Positions 16,570 through 24,957 of a DNA stretch of 64,000 nucleotides are shown here, piece after piece. The position numbers and the translations under genes were made by a program. Each line of letters starts with the position of its first letter. The stretch's first letter is position 1. Source of the stretch: JAWLFI01 sp964626595 (GTDB lineage Bacteria; Bacteroidota; Bacteroidia; Chitinophagales; Saprospiraceae); contig CAZVFU010000003.1 in NCBI GenBank assembly GCA_964626595.1, positions 1-64,000 of the forward strand, written 5' to 3'. Below the pieces are notes generated by a model, which was given only the letters and a program-made list of their open reading frames with translations, was not told the DNA's origin and made no database searches.

Positions 16570-17652
16570 CTAAAAGGTTGGGCAGAGGTAGCTCTCGTTT
16601 GCGTAATTTCCAATGTAGATCAGAGATAATTCTATCGCATTCCTGTTGGCTAGCTTTCCTCCGATTACATTAATGTCATAACTAATGCCCAACTTTACAT
16701 CCTGTAGTTCAACTCCAGTCATGAGCACAACCGCGTTGGGTTGAAAACTTTCAATGTAGTTGTTCAGGCGCAAATAGCCACCAATCATAAAGTTGTTTCC
16801 TGAAACTCTGGCTAACTTATTTTTCCAATGACCACCTATCACCGCTTCTTGAAAGGGGCCTTGGGTTAAAAAAGCGCCTCGGAGAGATAGAAAATGATCT
16901 GAATAAGAGTTTAGAGCAAAACCGTAGGCCACATCCGCAGCGTACCTTTGATAAATAGGGTTTTCCGGAAACTCAACGGTTGGATTATTGGAATTTCCAT
17001 CCTGATAAAAGGATAAGTCTACCGGAATGACGTGATCCATACTAAACCCTGCATTGAAGTGCGATGTAGATGTGGGTCGGGTAGAGAAATTTAATCCAAT
17101 CGCTAAGTCTGGGTATGAAAAATTATTTCGAGGAAGAGTTTCATTGGTTGGTAGAATGAACTGGTCAATCCCATTAAACTCGTCCTGAAAGTTAATCTGT
17201 TCGTAGTTTACATTTTTTTGAGCTATACCAAACCGAAACCCAAAAGATAAATACGTTTTCTTTTTATTGTTTAAGTTCTTGTGGTAGGCTCCGGTAAGTG
17301 CTGCAAAAGTAGTTGTAAAATCCACAACATCCACTTGATCGCGAACGAAAACAATACCACCTGCAGCCGCATCTCTATTGATGGAGGATTTGGGGCCGAT
17401 ATCAAATCGAACATCTCCACTCGCGGTATAAGAAACAAAAGTATTATCTGCAGCTCCTCTCCATTGATCTCTGTAAACTCCTGTTAGCCTGAAATTGCCA
17501 TCATAGGCCCCTGTTAAGGCTGGATTAAAATATGAGGGGGCAGCATAATACTGTGAAAATCGTGGATCCTGAGCTTGAGCTTCACGGGGTGAAAAAAGAC
17601 CCCAGGTCATCAAGCATGCCAACGTTAGAAGGGAGATTGTATACCGACTCAT
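16570..17652 (-). CDS. PorP/SprF-family type IX secretion outer-membrane protein
   Basis: 360-residue outer-membrane beta-barrel of the PorP/SprF family, which works with the Por secretion system and gliding apparatus of Bacteroidota. A signal peptide ends near AQAQDPRF, followed by FSQYYAAPSYFNPALTGAYDG, the family's N-terminal hallmark. Many alternating strands follow (YRDQWRG, SFGFRFGIAQ, GLNFSTRP, YLRLNNYIESFQP), with a C-terminal strand before the stop. It is the last gene of an operon with cystathionine beta-synthase (6 nt gap) and a LysM/RlpA-like protein. A paired large adhesin that often accompanies PorP/SprF proteins is not nearby. Confidence 0.9.
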   Translation of the reverse strand: MSRYTISLLTLACLMTWGLFSPREAQAQDPRFSQYYAAPSYFNPALTGAYDGNFRLTGVYRDQWRGAADNTFVSYTASGDVRFDIGPKSSINRDAAAGGIVFVRDQVDVVDFTTTFAALTGAYHKNLNNKKKTYLSFGFRFGIAQKNVNYEQINFQDEFNGIDQFILPTNETLPRNNFSYPDLAIGLNFSTRPTSTSHFNAGFSMDHVIPVDLSFYQDGNSNNPTVEFPENPIYQRYAADVAYGFALNSYSDHFLSLRGAFLTQGPFQEAVIGGHWKNKLARVSGNNFMIGGYLRLNNYIESFQPNAVVLMTGVELQDVKLGISYDINVIGGKLANRNAIELSLIYIGNYANESYLCPTF

Positions 17653-17658
17653 AATTAT

Positions 17659-19017
17659 CTAAACGGCTTTGAGTATATCGTATTGCGACACCATATTAAA
17701 TTGTCCGAACTGGTCTTTTGAAATCACAGAAAAATTCTGGCCTTTTATCTTTTTCAGCACATCTTTTACTTTCGCGTCTCCGGGAAACTGAGGAATAGCG
17801 TCTTCCATGATTTTCGAAACAGTTGTAGAATATGCTGAGAGCCCTTCTGAAATAATATGGCTTAGTACCTGCTTTTCATAAACAGTACCTACTATTTGGT
17901 CACCTTCCATAACGGGCAATTGAGATATTTCTTTTTCTTTCATAATGGCCAAAACCTCATTTACGGTAGCTTCAGTATGAGTAGTGATCCATTCTCTATG
18001 TTCTTTTTTCTGCAAGACCTGTTCTAAAGTGATATCCTCTTCTAGAAATCCCCGGTCTCTCATCCAATCATCATTATAAACCTTTCCAACATATCTACTG
18101 CCGTGATCGTGAAAAATAACTACTACGACATCGTCCTTTTTCAGTTGATCCTTGAGCTGAAGTACGCCTTTTACTGCGGAACCGGCACTGTACCCCATTA
18201 ACAAGCCCTCTTCGCGAGCTAATTTTCGAGTGTAGACCGCACCGTCTTTGTCTGATACCTTTTCAAAGTGATCAATCAGCGAAAAATCCACGTTTTTGGG
18301 AATAATATCTTCACCGATGCCTTCAGTAACATAAGGATATATTTCCTTTTCATCAAATTCACCAGTTTCGTGATATTTCTTAAACACAGAGCCATAAGTG
18401 TCTATCCCCCAAATTTTTATCTCTGGATTCTGCTCCTTGAGATACTTTGCTGTCCCAGATATCGTGCCTCCGGTGCCAACACCAACAACGAGATGGGTGA
18501 TTTTCCCGTCTGTTTGCTCCCAAATTTCAGGCCCTGTGCTTTCATAATGTCCTAAACGATTGGCCAGATTATCATATTGGTTGAACCAAAATGAGTTTGG
18601 AATCTCCTTGCTCAATCGCTCTGCTACTGAATAGTAAGATCGCTCATCATCAGGGGTAACATTAGTAGGGCATACGATTACTTTTGCTCCCAACGCCCGC
18701 AATAAATCAAGTTTTTCTTTCGATTGCTTATCACTCGTGGTGAAAATACAGTCATAGCCACGAACAGTGGCTGCTAAGGCTAAGCCCATTCCCGTATTAC
18801 CCGATGTGCACTCGATTATCGTTCCTCCGGCTTTGATCTTTCCTTCTTTTTCTGCTACATCGAGCATTTTTAGAGCCATCCTGTCCTTTATGGAATGGCC
18901 AGGATTGAAGGTTTCGACTTTTGCCAATACTGTCGCAGGAACCTCTTTTACGAGTTTATTGAGTTGAACTAATGGGGTGTTCCCAATAGTTTCCAGTATA
19001 TTTTTATAGTATTTCAT
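17659..19017 (-). CDS. Cystathionine beta-synthase with C-terminal CBS domain pair
   Basis: PLP enzyme of 452 residues condensing serine (or O-acetylserine) with a thiol. The catalytic lysine is Lys44 in HSIKDRMALK. The phosphate-binding loop is GVGTGGTISGT, and SGNTG (about 71-75) grips the substrate carboxylate. Residues 340-452 hold two CBS modules (IMKEKEISQLPVMEG and KDVLKKIKGQNFSVIS) that bind regulatory nucleotides in related proteins. The order PLP domain plus CBS pair is that of eukaryotic-type cystathionine beta-synthase, though cysteine synthase activity is also possible. It sits 1 nt after the LysM/RlpA-like gene and 6 nt before PorP/SprF. Confidence 0.88.
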   Translation of the reverse strand: MKYYKNILETIGNTPLVQLNKLVKEVPATVLAKVETFNPGHSIKDRMALKMLDVAEKEGKIKAGGTIIECTSGNTGMGLALAATVRGYDCIFTTSDKQSKEKLDLLRALGAKVIVCPTNVTPDDERSYYSVAERLSKEIPNSFWFNQYDNLANRLGHYESTGPEIWEQTDGKITHLVVGVGTGGTISGTAKYLKEQNPEIKIWGIDTYGSVFKKYHETGEFDEKEIYPYVTEGIGEDIIPKNVDFSLIDHFEKVSDKDGAVYTRKLAREEGLLMGYSAGSAVKGVLQLKDQLKKDDVVVVIFHDHGSRYVGKVYNDDWMRDRGFLEEDITLEQVLQKKEHREWITTHTEATVNEVLAIMKEKEISQLPVMEGDQIVGTVYEKQVLSHIISEGLSAYSTTVSKIMEDAIPQFPGDAKVKDVLKKIKGQNFSVISKDQFGQFNMVSQYDILKAV

Positions 19018-19018
19018 C

Positions 19019-19906
19019 TTACAGTTTTCCAGTTCTTGTATTCTGCTGCAAATATCTTATTTTTACGAAGAAACGTGCGTCTTTAGCGCGTAATTCCTCG
19101 GCCGCTTCAAAACTTATTATTGTCATAATTTCCTTTGGATAGGAATTTTCAGGGATTTTGCCGATCACTTTAGCAAATACCTTTGTTCCAAACATGGGAT
19201 TGACGATCTCAAGGTACGAACCAACATCTGCTGTTCGATGCAAAGCAAAGAACCCAGACTCGTTTTGCCCGGACTTATTCCAAAATGCAATACCTCTCTC
19301 TTCCTTTAGACTCCCTTTAGCCCTTCCCTCGTCGAATTGCTTTTCTAAGTTTTCCTTTTCCAGACCATCAGATTTCATTTCTTCTGTAGTGATGGGATCA
19401 TATAATCCGGATCGGGGAAACCAGCCTACACGCAACATAGCTCCATTTGGTACATCCTTGGCTTCGATATCATTTCTACCCTCTATTGTGCTGACGTTGG
19501 TATCCAGTTTTTTTGATAGACTGTAAAGTGTCGTTTTATTTGACATTTCAACGTAGACCTTATTGTATTTTTTAAATATGGAGCGACCAAAAAAATTAGT
19601 TATAATATGTTGGGAGTCCAGTGGAATTCGAATTTGACTTCCCTCCAATAAAGGGCGTCCAGCTCGCAAATCGTTAATCCGAAGTGTTCTTTCCATATCA
19701 GATTGAAAAAAGTTAACCAAGCGGTAAATGGATTCATAGGGTTTCACCGTATGAATAACACAGAGTCCGATATCAGTGTTTAATTCTAGAATTAAGCTAT
19801 CAGACTTTTCCAAAATGGGCGGCGGGTCTGTCCAGCTGTACTCCTGAGCTGAAATCCCTAAACTGAATAAGAGCAAAAAAGGGAAACAGAGCCAATGCTT
19901 ATTCAT
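19019..19906 (-). CDS. Secreted protein with LysM-like repeats and RlpA-like barrel
   Basis: 295-residue exported protein with a signal peptide (cleavage near ISAQ, residue 21). Two LysM-like peptidoglycan-binding segments are seen, about 50-96 (HTVKPYESIYRLVNFF to SQIRIPL) and 120-165 (TTLYSLSKKLDTNVSTIEGRN). An RlpA-like double-psi beta-barrel follows at 205-285 (GIAFWNKSG, FFALHRTADVGSYLEIVNP, KVFAKVIGKIP). A catalytic Asp of lytic RlpA enzymes is not obvious, so it may only bind cell wall. It leads an operon with cystathionine beta-synthase and PorP/SprF. A -7 box lies about 48 nt upstream of the start. Confidence 0.78.
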   Translation of the reverse strand: MNKHWLCFPFLLLFSLGISAQEYSWTDPPPILEKSDSLILELNTDIGLCVIHTVKPYESIYRLVNFFQSDMERTLRINDLRAGRPLLEGSQIRIPLDSQHIITNFFGRSIFKKYNKVYVEMSNKTTLYSLSKKLDTNVSTIEGRNDIEAKDVPNGAMLRVGWFPRSGLYDPITTEEMKSDGLEKENLEKQFDEGRAKGSLKEERGIAFWNKSGQNESGFFALHRTADVGSYLEIVNPMFGTKVFAKVIGKIPENSYPKEIMTIISFEAAEELRAKDARFFVKIRYLQQNTRTGKL

Positions 19907-19953
19907 ATAATTATTTTTAATCGTACGATTATGTATGTCCAGGTCCTAAAGAA

Positions 19954-19961
19954 CAAAGGTA
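19954..19961 (-). promoter_or_regulatory. Candidate -7 box for the LysM/RlpA operon
   Basis: On the minus strand TACCTTTG matches TAnnTTTG exactly, 47 nt before the start at 19906. No clear TTG -33 element is seen at 17-23 nt. Confidence 0.35.
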
Positions 19962-20111
19962 GTTATATTATTTTTTTCGACTAATTGTAAGATATTGTTT
20001 TGTAGGCTTTTTGAATGATAAAATAGGCTTAACCGTAAAATAATGAGTCGTTCCGTTAATTAAGCCTATGATTACCCGAACGCCTGTCATATTTATATTA
20101 TTTTAGCTACT

Positions 20112-20867
20112 ATGAAAATCCTTTGTGTAATACCAGCCCGATTCGCTAGTGAACGATTTCCCGGGAAACCTTTGTTTCCAATTGCCGGTCGCTCTATGAT
20201 TGAATGGGTTTATGATTCTGCTGTTGAGAGTCAGTCCTTTTCTGAAGTGATAGTCGCTACGGATGATAAGAGAATAGTGGACGAGGTTCAAGGTTTTGGC
20301 GGCAAGGCGCAAATGACATCAACACTTCACCCAACGGGAACTGATCGACTTTTGGAAGTCATGGAATTGAACCCCGATTATGATGCTTACTTTAACCTTC
20401 AGGGGGATGAGCCACTTATGGATCCCCAGCTCCTTCGCGAAATGGTTCGAAAAATTGAGGTTTTACCTGAGGGAAGCATTCTTACACCCGTTCATTCGGC
20501 TAAAAAGGAAGACTTAAAAAATCCTAATATTGTAAAGGTCATTACCGATTTGAATGGGAAAGCCTGCTACTTTAGTCGAGCGCCAATTCCCTATCAGCGA
20601 GGTGAGCCGTCAACAGAAACGGTTTTGTTTAAGCATATTGGATTATATGGCTTCACGCTTTCTGCTCTCCGCTCCATAAAAAAGATGTCGCCCCACCCAG
20701 TAGAGCAAATGGAGCGTTTGGAGCAGTTGCGCTGGTTGCTAAATGGACTGCCCATTTTTATTCACGAAACAAATTATCAGGCTATTGGAGTGGATACTCA
20801 TGAACAAGCGATGGCCGTAGAGAAAATAATACAGAGCAAATCATCTATTCCAAATGATGAGCAGTGA
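20112..20867 (+). CDS. kdsB: 3-deoxy-manno-octulosonate cytidylyltransferase KdsB
   Basis: Activates KDO as CMP-KDO for the inner core of lipopolysaccharide. The 251-residue protein opens with the nucleotide-binding VIPARFASERFPGKPL, then ATDDKRIVDEVQGFGG, and TGTDRLLE. NLQGDEPLMDP carries the metal-binding Asp, and FSRAPIPYQR, KHIGLYGF and MERLEQLRWL close the family pattern. Length is as expected. Its 3' end overlaps the convergent cdd gene by 23 nt. With lpxB it shows that the organism makes LPS. Confidence 0.96.
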   Translation: MKILCVIPARFASERFPGKPLFPIAGRSMIEWVYDSAVESQSFSEVIVATDDKRIVDEVQGFGGKAQMTSTLHPTGTDRLLEVMELNPDYDAYFNLQGDEPLMDPQLLREMVRKIEVLPEGSILTPVHSAKKEDLKNPNIVKVITDLNGKACYFSRAPIPYQRGEPSTETVLFKHIGLYGFTLSALRSIKKMSPHPVEQMERLEQLRWLLNGLPIFIHETNYQAIGVDTHEQAMAVEKIIQSKSSIPNDEQ

Positions 20868-21321
20868 AGGAAAACGGCAATAAATCAGAAGCATCGTTAA
20901 ATACCCACACGACTTCATCGCTGTTCATTAATAATAAGCGAATAGGGTCTTGCTGAGCGAATTGCACTTCGGAAATGACTTGTCGGCAAGCGCCACAAGG
21001 ACTCGGGATCGTAGAGCCTGAAATAGCTGGGATAAAAATAGAAACGCTTTCCACAGAAATTGAGGGAAAATTACTTTTAGCTGAAAATAATGCGACACGC
21101 TCGGCACATAAGCCCGAAGGGTAAGCGGCATTTTCCTGATTATTACCTCCGATACGTTTTCCATTTGCCAATAAGACAGAAGCGCCAACAAAAAAATTTG
21201 AATAGGGTGCGTAGGCCTTTTCTGACATCATTCGAGCTTGATCTAAACTCTCTCGGTCCTGTTTCTTCAATTCCTCAAAGGAAACCTGCTGATATCGAAT
21301 AGATATTTTTGATTCTTTCAA
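20845..21321 (-). CDS. cdd: Cytidine deaminase
   Basis: Converts cytidine and deoxycytidine to uridine and deoxyuridine for salvage. The 158-residue protein has SNFFVGASVL, the catalytic CAE at 72-74 within GLCAERVALF, and the second zinc-binding PCGACRQ at 108-114 (Cys109, Cys112). Size fits the tetrameric family. It lies 52 nt downstream of nupC on the same strand, so a nucleoside transporter and the first salvage enzyme are probably co-transcribed. udk, which phosphorylates the uridine product, is divergent on the other side of nupC. Confidence 0.95.
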   Translation of the reverse strand: MKESKISIRYQQVSFEELKKQDRESLDQARMMSEKAYAPYSNFFVGASVLLANGKRIGGNNQENAAYPSGLCAERVALFSAKSNFPSISVESVSIFIPAISGSTIPSPCGACRQVISEVQFAQQDPIRLLLMNSDEVVWVFNDASDLLPFSFTAHHLE

Positions 21322-21373
21322 ATGTTCATGCTTAATTTCGGGAGAAAGATAAGAAGAAATTAGCAGGATAAAG

Positions 21374-22723
21374 CTAGGCTCCCACTAATACCCCTGCAAT
21401 AGTGGCGGTCATTAAATTTGCAAAAGTTCCGGCCAGTACGGCCATCATCCCAAAACGCGCAATATCTGACTTCCTGTTGGGCGCTAAGCCACCGATACCG
21501 CCTATCTGTATGGCAATGGAAGCAAAGTTCGCAAAACCACATAAAGCAAAAGTCGCCATGGTTATTGTTTTTGGGCTCAGCGTGCTTTCCCCAACCAAAT
21601 CAGCGAGTTGTAAATATGCGACAAATTCATTCAAAACAATTTTAGTGCCGATTAGAGACCCCATGTTTACAGCATCTTCCCATGGCACTCCAATCAAGAA
21701 AGCTATTGGAGCAAAAACCCATCCCAGAATGGTTTCAATTTTCAAATCAGCTCCAGGTAATAGAGCATTCAGACCCGTTAATTCCCCAAAATGGTAAAGG
21801 AAAAAATTCCCCATGGCTAATAGAGCGATAAAAGCAAGTAACATGGCCCCTACATTTGCTGCTAATTTTAAGCCTAGTTTTGCCCCGCTGGCGGCCGCAT
21901 CAATACCGTTGGCGTCAGGACGTTCGATGGTCATTTTTGCGCCGGATTGGGTTTCGGGAATTTGATCTTCAGGATACAGTATTTTGGCGATGACAAGAGC
22001 TGCTGGTGCTGCCATTAGGCTGGCTCCCAATAACTGTTCTGCAAACATGAGTCGCCCAACTTCCAGAGAAACATTATTAGCCAGAGAATAAGAGTTTCCC
22101 AACATTTGAACATAGGCAGCCATAACGCCTCCCGCAATAGTTGCCATCCCACCCGTCATAACGGCTAAGAGCTCTGAGGGAGTCATATTTTTTATGTAGG
22201 GCTTAATGACTAAAGGTCCCTCAGTTTGGCCAACAAAAATGTTGGAGATAACGGAGAGAGACTCCGCACCCGAGGTCCCCAGAACTTTTTGCATACCTTT
22301 CGCCATATACTTTACCACCCACTGGAGAATCCCGTAGTGGTATAAAATGGCAGTTACAGACGCAAAAAAGACAATGGTGGGCAACACCTGAAAAGCAAAG
22401 AAATTTCCTATACTTCCCTCCATTCCAGGGCTTTTTGCAAGGTCTCCAAAGATGAACTCTGCTCCTGCAGTGGTAAAATCAAGTACGACGACAAAAAAGG
22501 AAGAAATCCAACTGAAGAAAATCTTTGGCCAACCCAGGGGAGCCCAAAATGTGGCCATTTCAGCTCCTTTTAAAATAAAGATGGCTAAGATGAGCTGAAT
22601 AAGCAATCCTTTCAGAACCATTGTCCATTTAATGTTCTTTCGATTTTTGCTCAATAAAAAGCAACACCCAATAAGAACGAACATGCCTAAAAGGCCGCGA
22701 GCAATATCTATTAAAAACTCCAT
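21374..22723 (-). CDS. nupC: Concentrative nucleoside transporter (NupC family)
   Basis: Inner-membrane nucleoside/cation symporter of 449 residues with many membrane helices. Characteristic segments are FAFQVLPTIVFFAS, GTSGAESLSVISNIFVGQTEGPLVIKPY, MTGGMATIAGGVMAAY and FALCGFANFASIAIQIGG. The chosen ATG at 22723 begins MEFLIDIARGLLGMF, the first helix. An in-frame ATG at 22834 would add 37 residues without family similarity and reach the divergent udk start, so I reject it. Downstream are cdd (same strand), and upstream is udk (opposite strand): a complete uptake, deamination and phosphorylation set. Substrate is probably pyrimidine nucleosides, inferred from neighbours. Confidence 0.93.
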   Translation of the reverse strand: MEFLIDIARGLLGMFVLIGCCFLLSKNRKNIKWTMVLKGLLIQLILAIFILKGAEMATFWAPLGWPKIFFSWISSFFVVVLDFTTAGAEFIFGDLAKSPGMEGSIGNFFAFQVLPTIVFFASVTAILYHYGILQWVVKYMAKGMQKVLGTSGAESLSVISNIFVGQTEGPLVIKPYIKNMTPSELLAVMTGGMATIAGGVMAAYVQMLGNSYSLANNVSLEVGRLMFAEQLLGASLMAAPAALVIAKILYPEDQIPETQSGAKMTIERPDANGIDAAASGAKLGLKLAANVGAMLLAFIALLAMGNFFLYHFGELTGLNALLPGADLKIETILGWVFAPIAFLIGVPWEDAVNMGSLIGTKIVLNEFVAYLQLADLVGESTLSPKTITMATFALCGFANFASIAIQIGGIGGLAPNRKSDIARFGMMAVLAGTFANLMTATIAGVLVGA

Positions 22724-22839
22724 AAAAGGTTTCTTATTCGGCCCTGAAGATAACGGAAAATCACAATTTTGGATAATTCGCTTGAATGCCGCTCCATTGG
22801 AAATTATTTTTTTACTTTTAATTTCCAAAAGCAAAAACT

Positions 22840-23460
22840 GTGAGTTCTTACATTATCGGTATTACGGGCGGAAGTGGTTCGGGGAAAACGTCCCTTATCC
22901 ATTCTTTGAAGGAACATTTTGATAAGTCAGAGTTGTGCGTAGTCAGCCAGGACGACTATTATTATCCTCGGGATGAGCAAAGAAGAGATTCAAATGGAAT
23001 TTGCAATTACGATTTACCTACCTCCGTAGATCTGAAAGCATTGGTTCAGGATGTCAATCTTTTAAAAGAGGGGGAGGAGGTCCGTAGAAAAGAGTATACT
23101 TTTAATAACCCCAATAAGGATCCGAAGATGCTTTGTTTTAAGCCAGCTCCGGTATTACTGATTGAGGGGCTTTTTATATTTGCAGAGGCGGAACTTTTTC
23201 GACAATTCGATCTATCTATCTTTGTGCATGCAAAGGAGAACCTCAAAGTCATTCGCAGGATTAAGCGCGATCAGCTGGAACGGAATTACCCCTTAGACGA
23301 TGTGCTTTACCGCTACCAAAACCATGTACTGCCGGCTTTCGAAAAATTTATTGCGCCTTTCCGGGAGGAGGCGGATATTGTCATCAACAATAATAAAAAC
23401 TTTAATGCGGGTTTAGAGGTCTTAAAAGCATTAATTCATTCCCGAAACTTACTAAAATAG
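22840..23460 (+). CDS. udk: Uridine kinase
   Basis: Phosphorylates uridine and cytidine. The 206-residue protein starts at GTG and carries the P-loop ITGGSGSGKTS (8-18), the uridine-binding QDDYYYPRDEQRRDSNGICNYDLP segment (split here by the family's D and Y contacts), LIEGLFIFAEAE, and VHAKENLKVIRRIKRDQLER. The order and spacing match bacterial Udk. It faces the nupC-cdd pair across a 116-nt promoter region, so the three genes form a pyrimidine salvage cluster. No binding site for a known pyrimidine regulator is recognised between them. Confidence 0.93.
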   Translation: MSSYIIGITGGSGSGKTSLIHSLKEHFDKSELCVVSQDDYYYPRDEQRRDSNGICNYDLPTSVDLKALVQDVNLLKEGEEVRRKEYTFNNPNKDPKMLCFKPAPVLLIEGLFIFAEAELFRQFDLSIFVHAKENLKVIRRIKRDQLERNYPLDDVLYRYQNHVLPAFEKFIAPFREEADIVINNNKNFNAGLEVLKALIHSRNLLK

Positions 23461-23532
23461 ACACTTATTCATTAAACTCGGCACTTTTCAAATTATTTCT
23501 TTAATTTAGCACGACAATCAAAACTTAACCTT

Positions 23533-23862
23533 ATGAAACTTTCAATGAGTGTTTTCCTCTCTTTTTTTCTGATTTTTATGGCTTGCTCAGATGACGATGA
23601 TAATGACGTTGCAAATGTAGCCTGTGGGCAAAACTGGTTCAACACAGAACAAGTACAAAACGCCTTGACCGAGTTTACCAATGCCGCTAGCGCTTATGGC
23701 ATGAATCAAACTGCTGAAAACTGTCAGGCATTTAAAGATGCAGGAAATGAATATGTTGATGTTCTCGAATCTTTTCGGACTTGTGCTGTTGATCAGGGAG
23801 GATTAGATGAGTGGCAACGGAATATTGATGAAACTAGGAATTCCATAGAAACCCTTTGTTAG
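23533..23862 (+). CDS. Small lipoprotein, unknown function
   Basis: 109-residue protein with a lipoprotein signal cleaved before Cys18 (FMACSDDDD), and then an acidic DDDDND tract. Residues 30-109 form a helical domain with four further cysteines (ACGQNWF, ENCQAF, RTCAVD and the C-terminal TLC), likely two disulfides, as expected outside the cytoplasm. The repeated hydrophobic spacing suggests a small helical bundle. I recognise no named family. It is followed by a strong inverted repeat at 23896-23934 which may end the transcript. Confidence 0.72.
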   Translation: MKLSMSVFLSFFLIFMACSDDDDNDVANVACGQNWFNTEQVQNALTEFTNAASAYGMNQTAENCQAFKDAGNEYVDVLESFRTCAVDQGGLDEWQRNIDETRNSIETLC

Positions 23863-23895
23863 AATCTAGTATTCCTTTTAGAGAACCAATTTCCC

Positions 23896-23934
23896 AAAAT
23901 GACTTTCCTCAAATGATTTGTGGAAAGTCATTTT
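23896..23934 (+). terminator. Bidirectional hairpin between convergent genes
   Basis: Perfect 13-bp inverted repeat AAAATGACTTTCC (23896-23908) and GGAAAGTCATTTT (23922-23934) followed on the plus strand by CATTTT. The A and T flanks make it usable in both directions. The right arm lies inside the last codons of the convergent 88-residue gene, and its stop codon falls in the loop. Confidence 0.6.
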
Positions 23935-24175
23935 CATTTTCCGGGCCTGGGGATTTCTTAAGTTGCAGCTTTTGTTGAAAACTGGGCCACATCTCCTCTC
24001 CAAGTGGCACTAGTTTTTCTTCAATTGACGATTTGACTTCCGCGTAGTCTGTATCAATTGGGACCTTCCACGAGAGTATGAAACTACCTTCTTCTAATTG
24101 AATTAGATATCGACTGTCCGTTTTGAAAATGGTGATCTTAAAGCCTTTTTCGGAGAAAGTTTCGACTACTCTCAT
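23909..24175 (-). CDS. Hypothetical protein (88 aa)
   Basis: An 88-residue soluble protein without signal peptide or membrane segment. It is rich in charged residues, with a beta-alpha look (FKITIFKTDSRYLIQLEEG, FILSWKVPI) then a helix ending in a proline-rich tail. I recognise no family. The start ATG overlaps the stop of the DUF2520 gene by 4 nt, so it is coupled to the ccmE-ccmF-DUF2520 operon. The stop lies in the loop of the terminator hairpin. Confidence 0.7.
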   Translation of the reverse strand: MRVVETFSEKGFKITIFKTDSRYLIQLEEGSFILSWKVPIDTDYAEVKSSIEEKLVPLGEEMWPSFQQKLQLKKSPGPENENDFPQII

Positions 24176-24957
24176 ATTTCTAATTTTCTATTGATACTTT
24201 TCGATAAGAGAACATAGATTTGCTGTAATTCTGGCTTGTCACTTAGAAGTTCCATATGCTGCCGAATGGTTTGATTATCTTCTCGAATAGCAGGTCCTGT
24301 TTGAATATGTTCGGGGCGTTTTTGTTCTAGGTTTTTCACCATCGTTTGAATGAGAGGCAGAAGGTGGTCGAATTCCAGCTCGTTCTGAGTCAAAAGTCGA
24401 TCAGCGAGGTGGAAAAGGTGAGTAGGGAAGTTATTAACTAAAACAGCGGAAAGATGTAATATCTTTTTCTGCTCGTCACTGATTGTGAATACTTTATTCG
24501 AAACCTGGCCTGCTAAATAGCGAAGTTTTTCGGCTACTTGCTCTGCTCCCGAAATATAGAATGGGGTGCTATCCCATACCACCTCCTGAGAATCTGAAAA
24601 GGTATTTAAGGGGTAAAACACGCCGGGAAATAAAATATCTTCTGAAAAAACATCTAGAGTGTGTATACCTGAAGTATGTGCTACAATCTTTTGTCTTTTA
24701 ATTCTATCCGGAAGGGCACTTGCCAGCTCATTGACAGCGTCATCAGTGACTGAGATGAGATATATGTCGCTATCGTGAGGAATTTGATTGATATCCTGAT
24801 AGATGTTTGTAGATGGCAAGCCCGGGATCTTTTCAACGATAGGAGAGCGATTGAAGGCGGCGGGCACTGGGATTCTCAGGCGGTGAAAAACTTTTGCTAA
24901 TTGTTTCCCAACTCTTCCAAGGCCCAGAATGCATATTTTTAAACTCTGCTTTTCCAT
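24172..24957 (-). CDS. Rossmann-like DUF2520 protein
   Basis: 261-residue protein. The N-terminal Rossmann fold has ICILGLGRVGKQLAKVF (GxGxxG NAD(P)-binding loop), then VPAAFNRSP, IYLISVTDDAVNELA and VAHTSGI. The C-terminal helical DUF2520 domain (about 140-261) contains PFYISGAEQ, HLSAVLVNNFPTHLF and NFPTHL, resembling the dimerisation domain of ProC/6-phosphogluconate-type enzymes. The oxidoreductase substrate is unknown. I use ATG at 24957 because it starts MEKQSLKICILG; an in-frame ATG at 25011 is less natural. It overlaps ccmF by 19 nt and the next gene by 4 nt. Confidence 0.82.
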   Translation of the reverse strand: MEKQSLKICILGLGRVGKQLAKVFHRLRIPVPAAFNRSPIVEKIPGLPSTNIYQDINQIPHDSDIYLISVTDDAVNELASALPDRIKRQKIVAHTSGIHTLDVFSEDILFPGVFYPLNTFSDSQEVVWDSTPFYISGAEQVAEKLRYLAGQVSNKVFTISDEQKKILHLSAVLVNNFPTHLFHLADRLLTQNELEFDHLLPLIQTMVKNLEQKRPEHIQTGPAIREDNQTIRQHMELLSDKPELQQIYVLLSKSINRKLEI

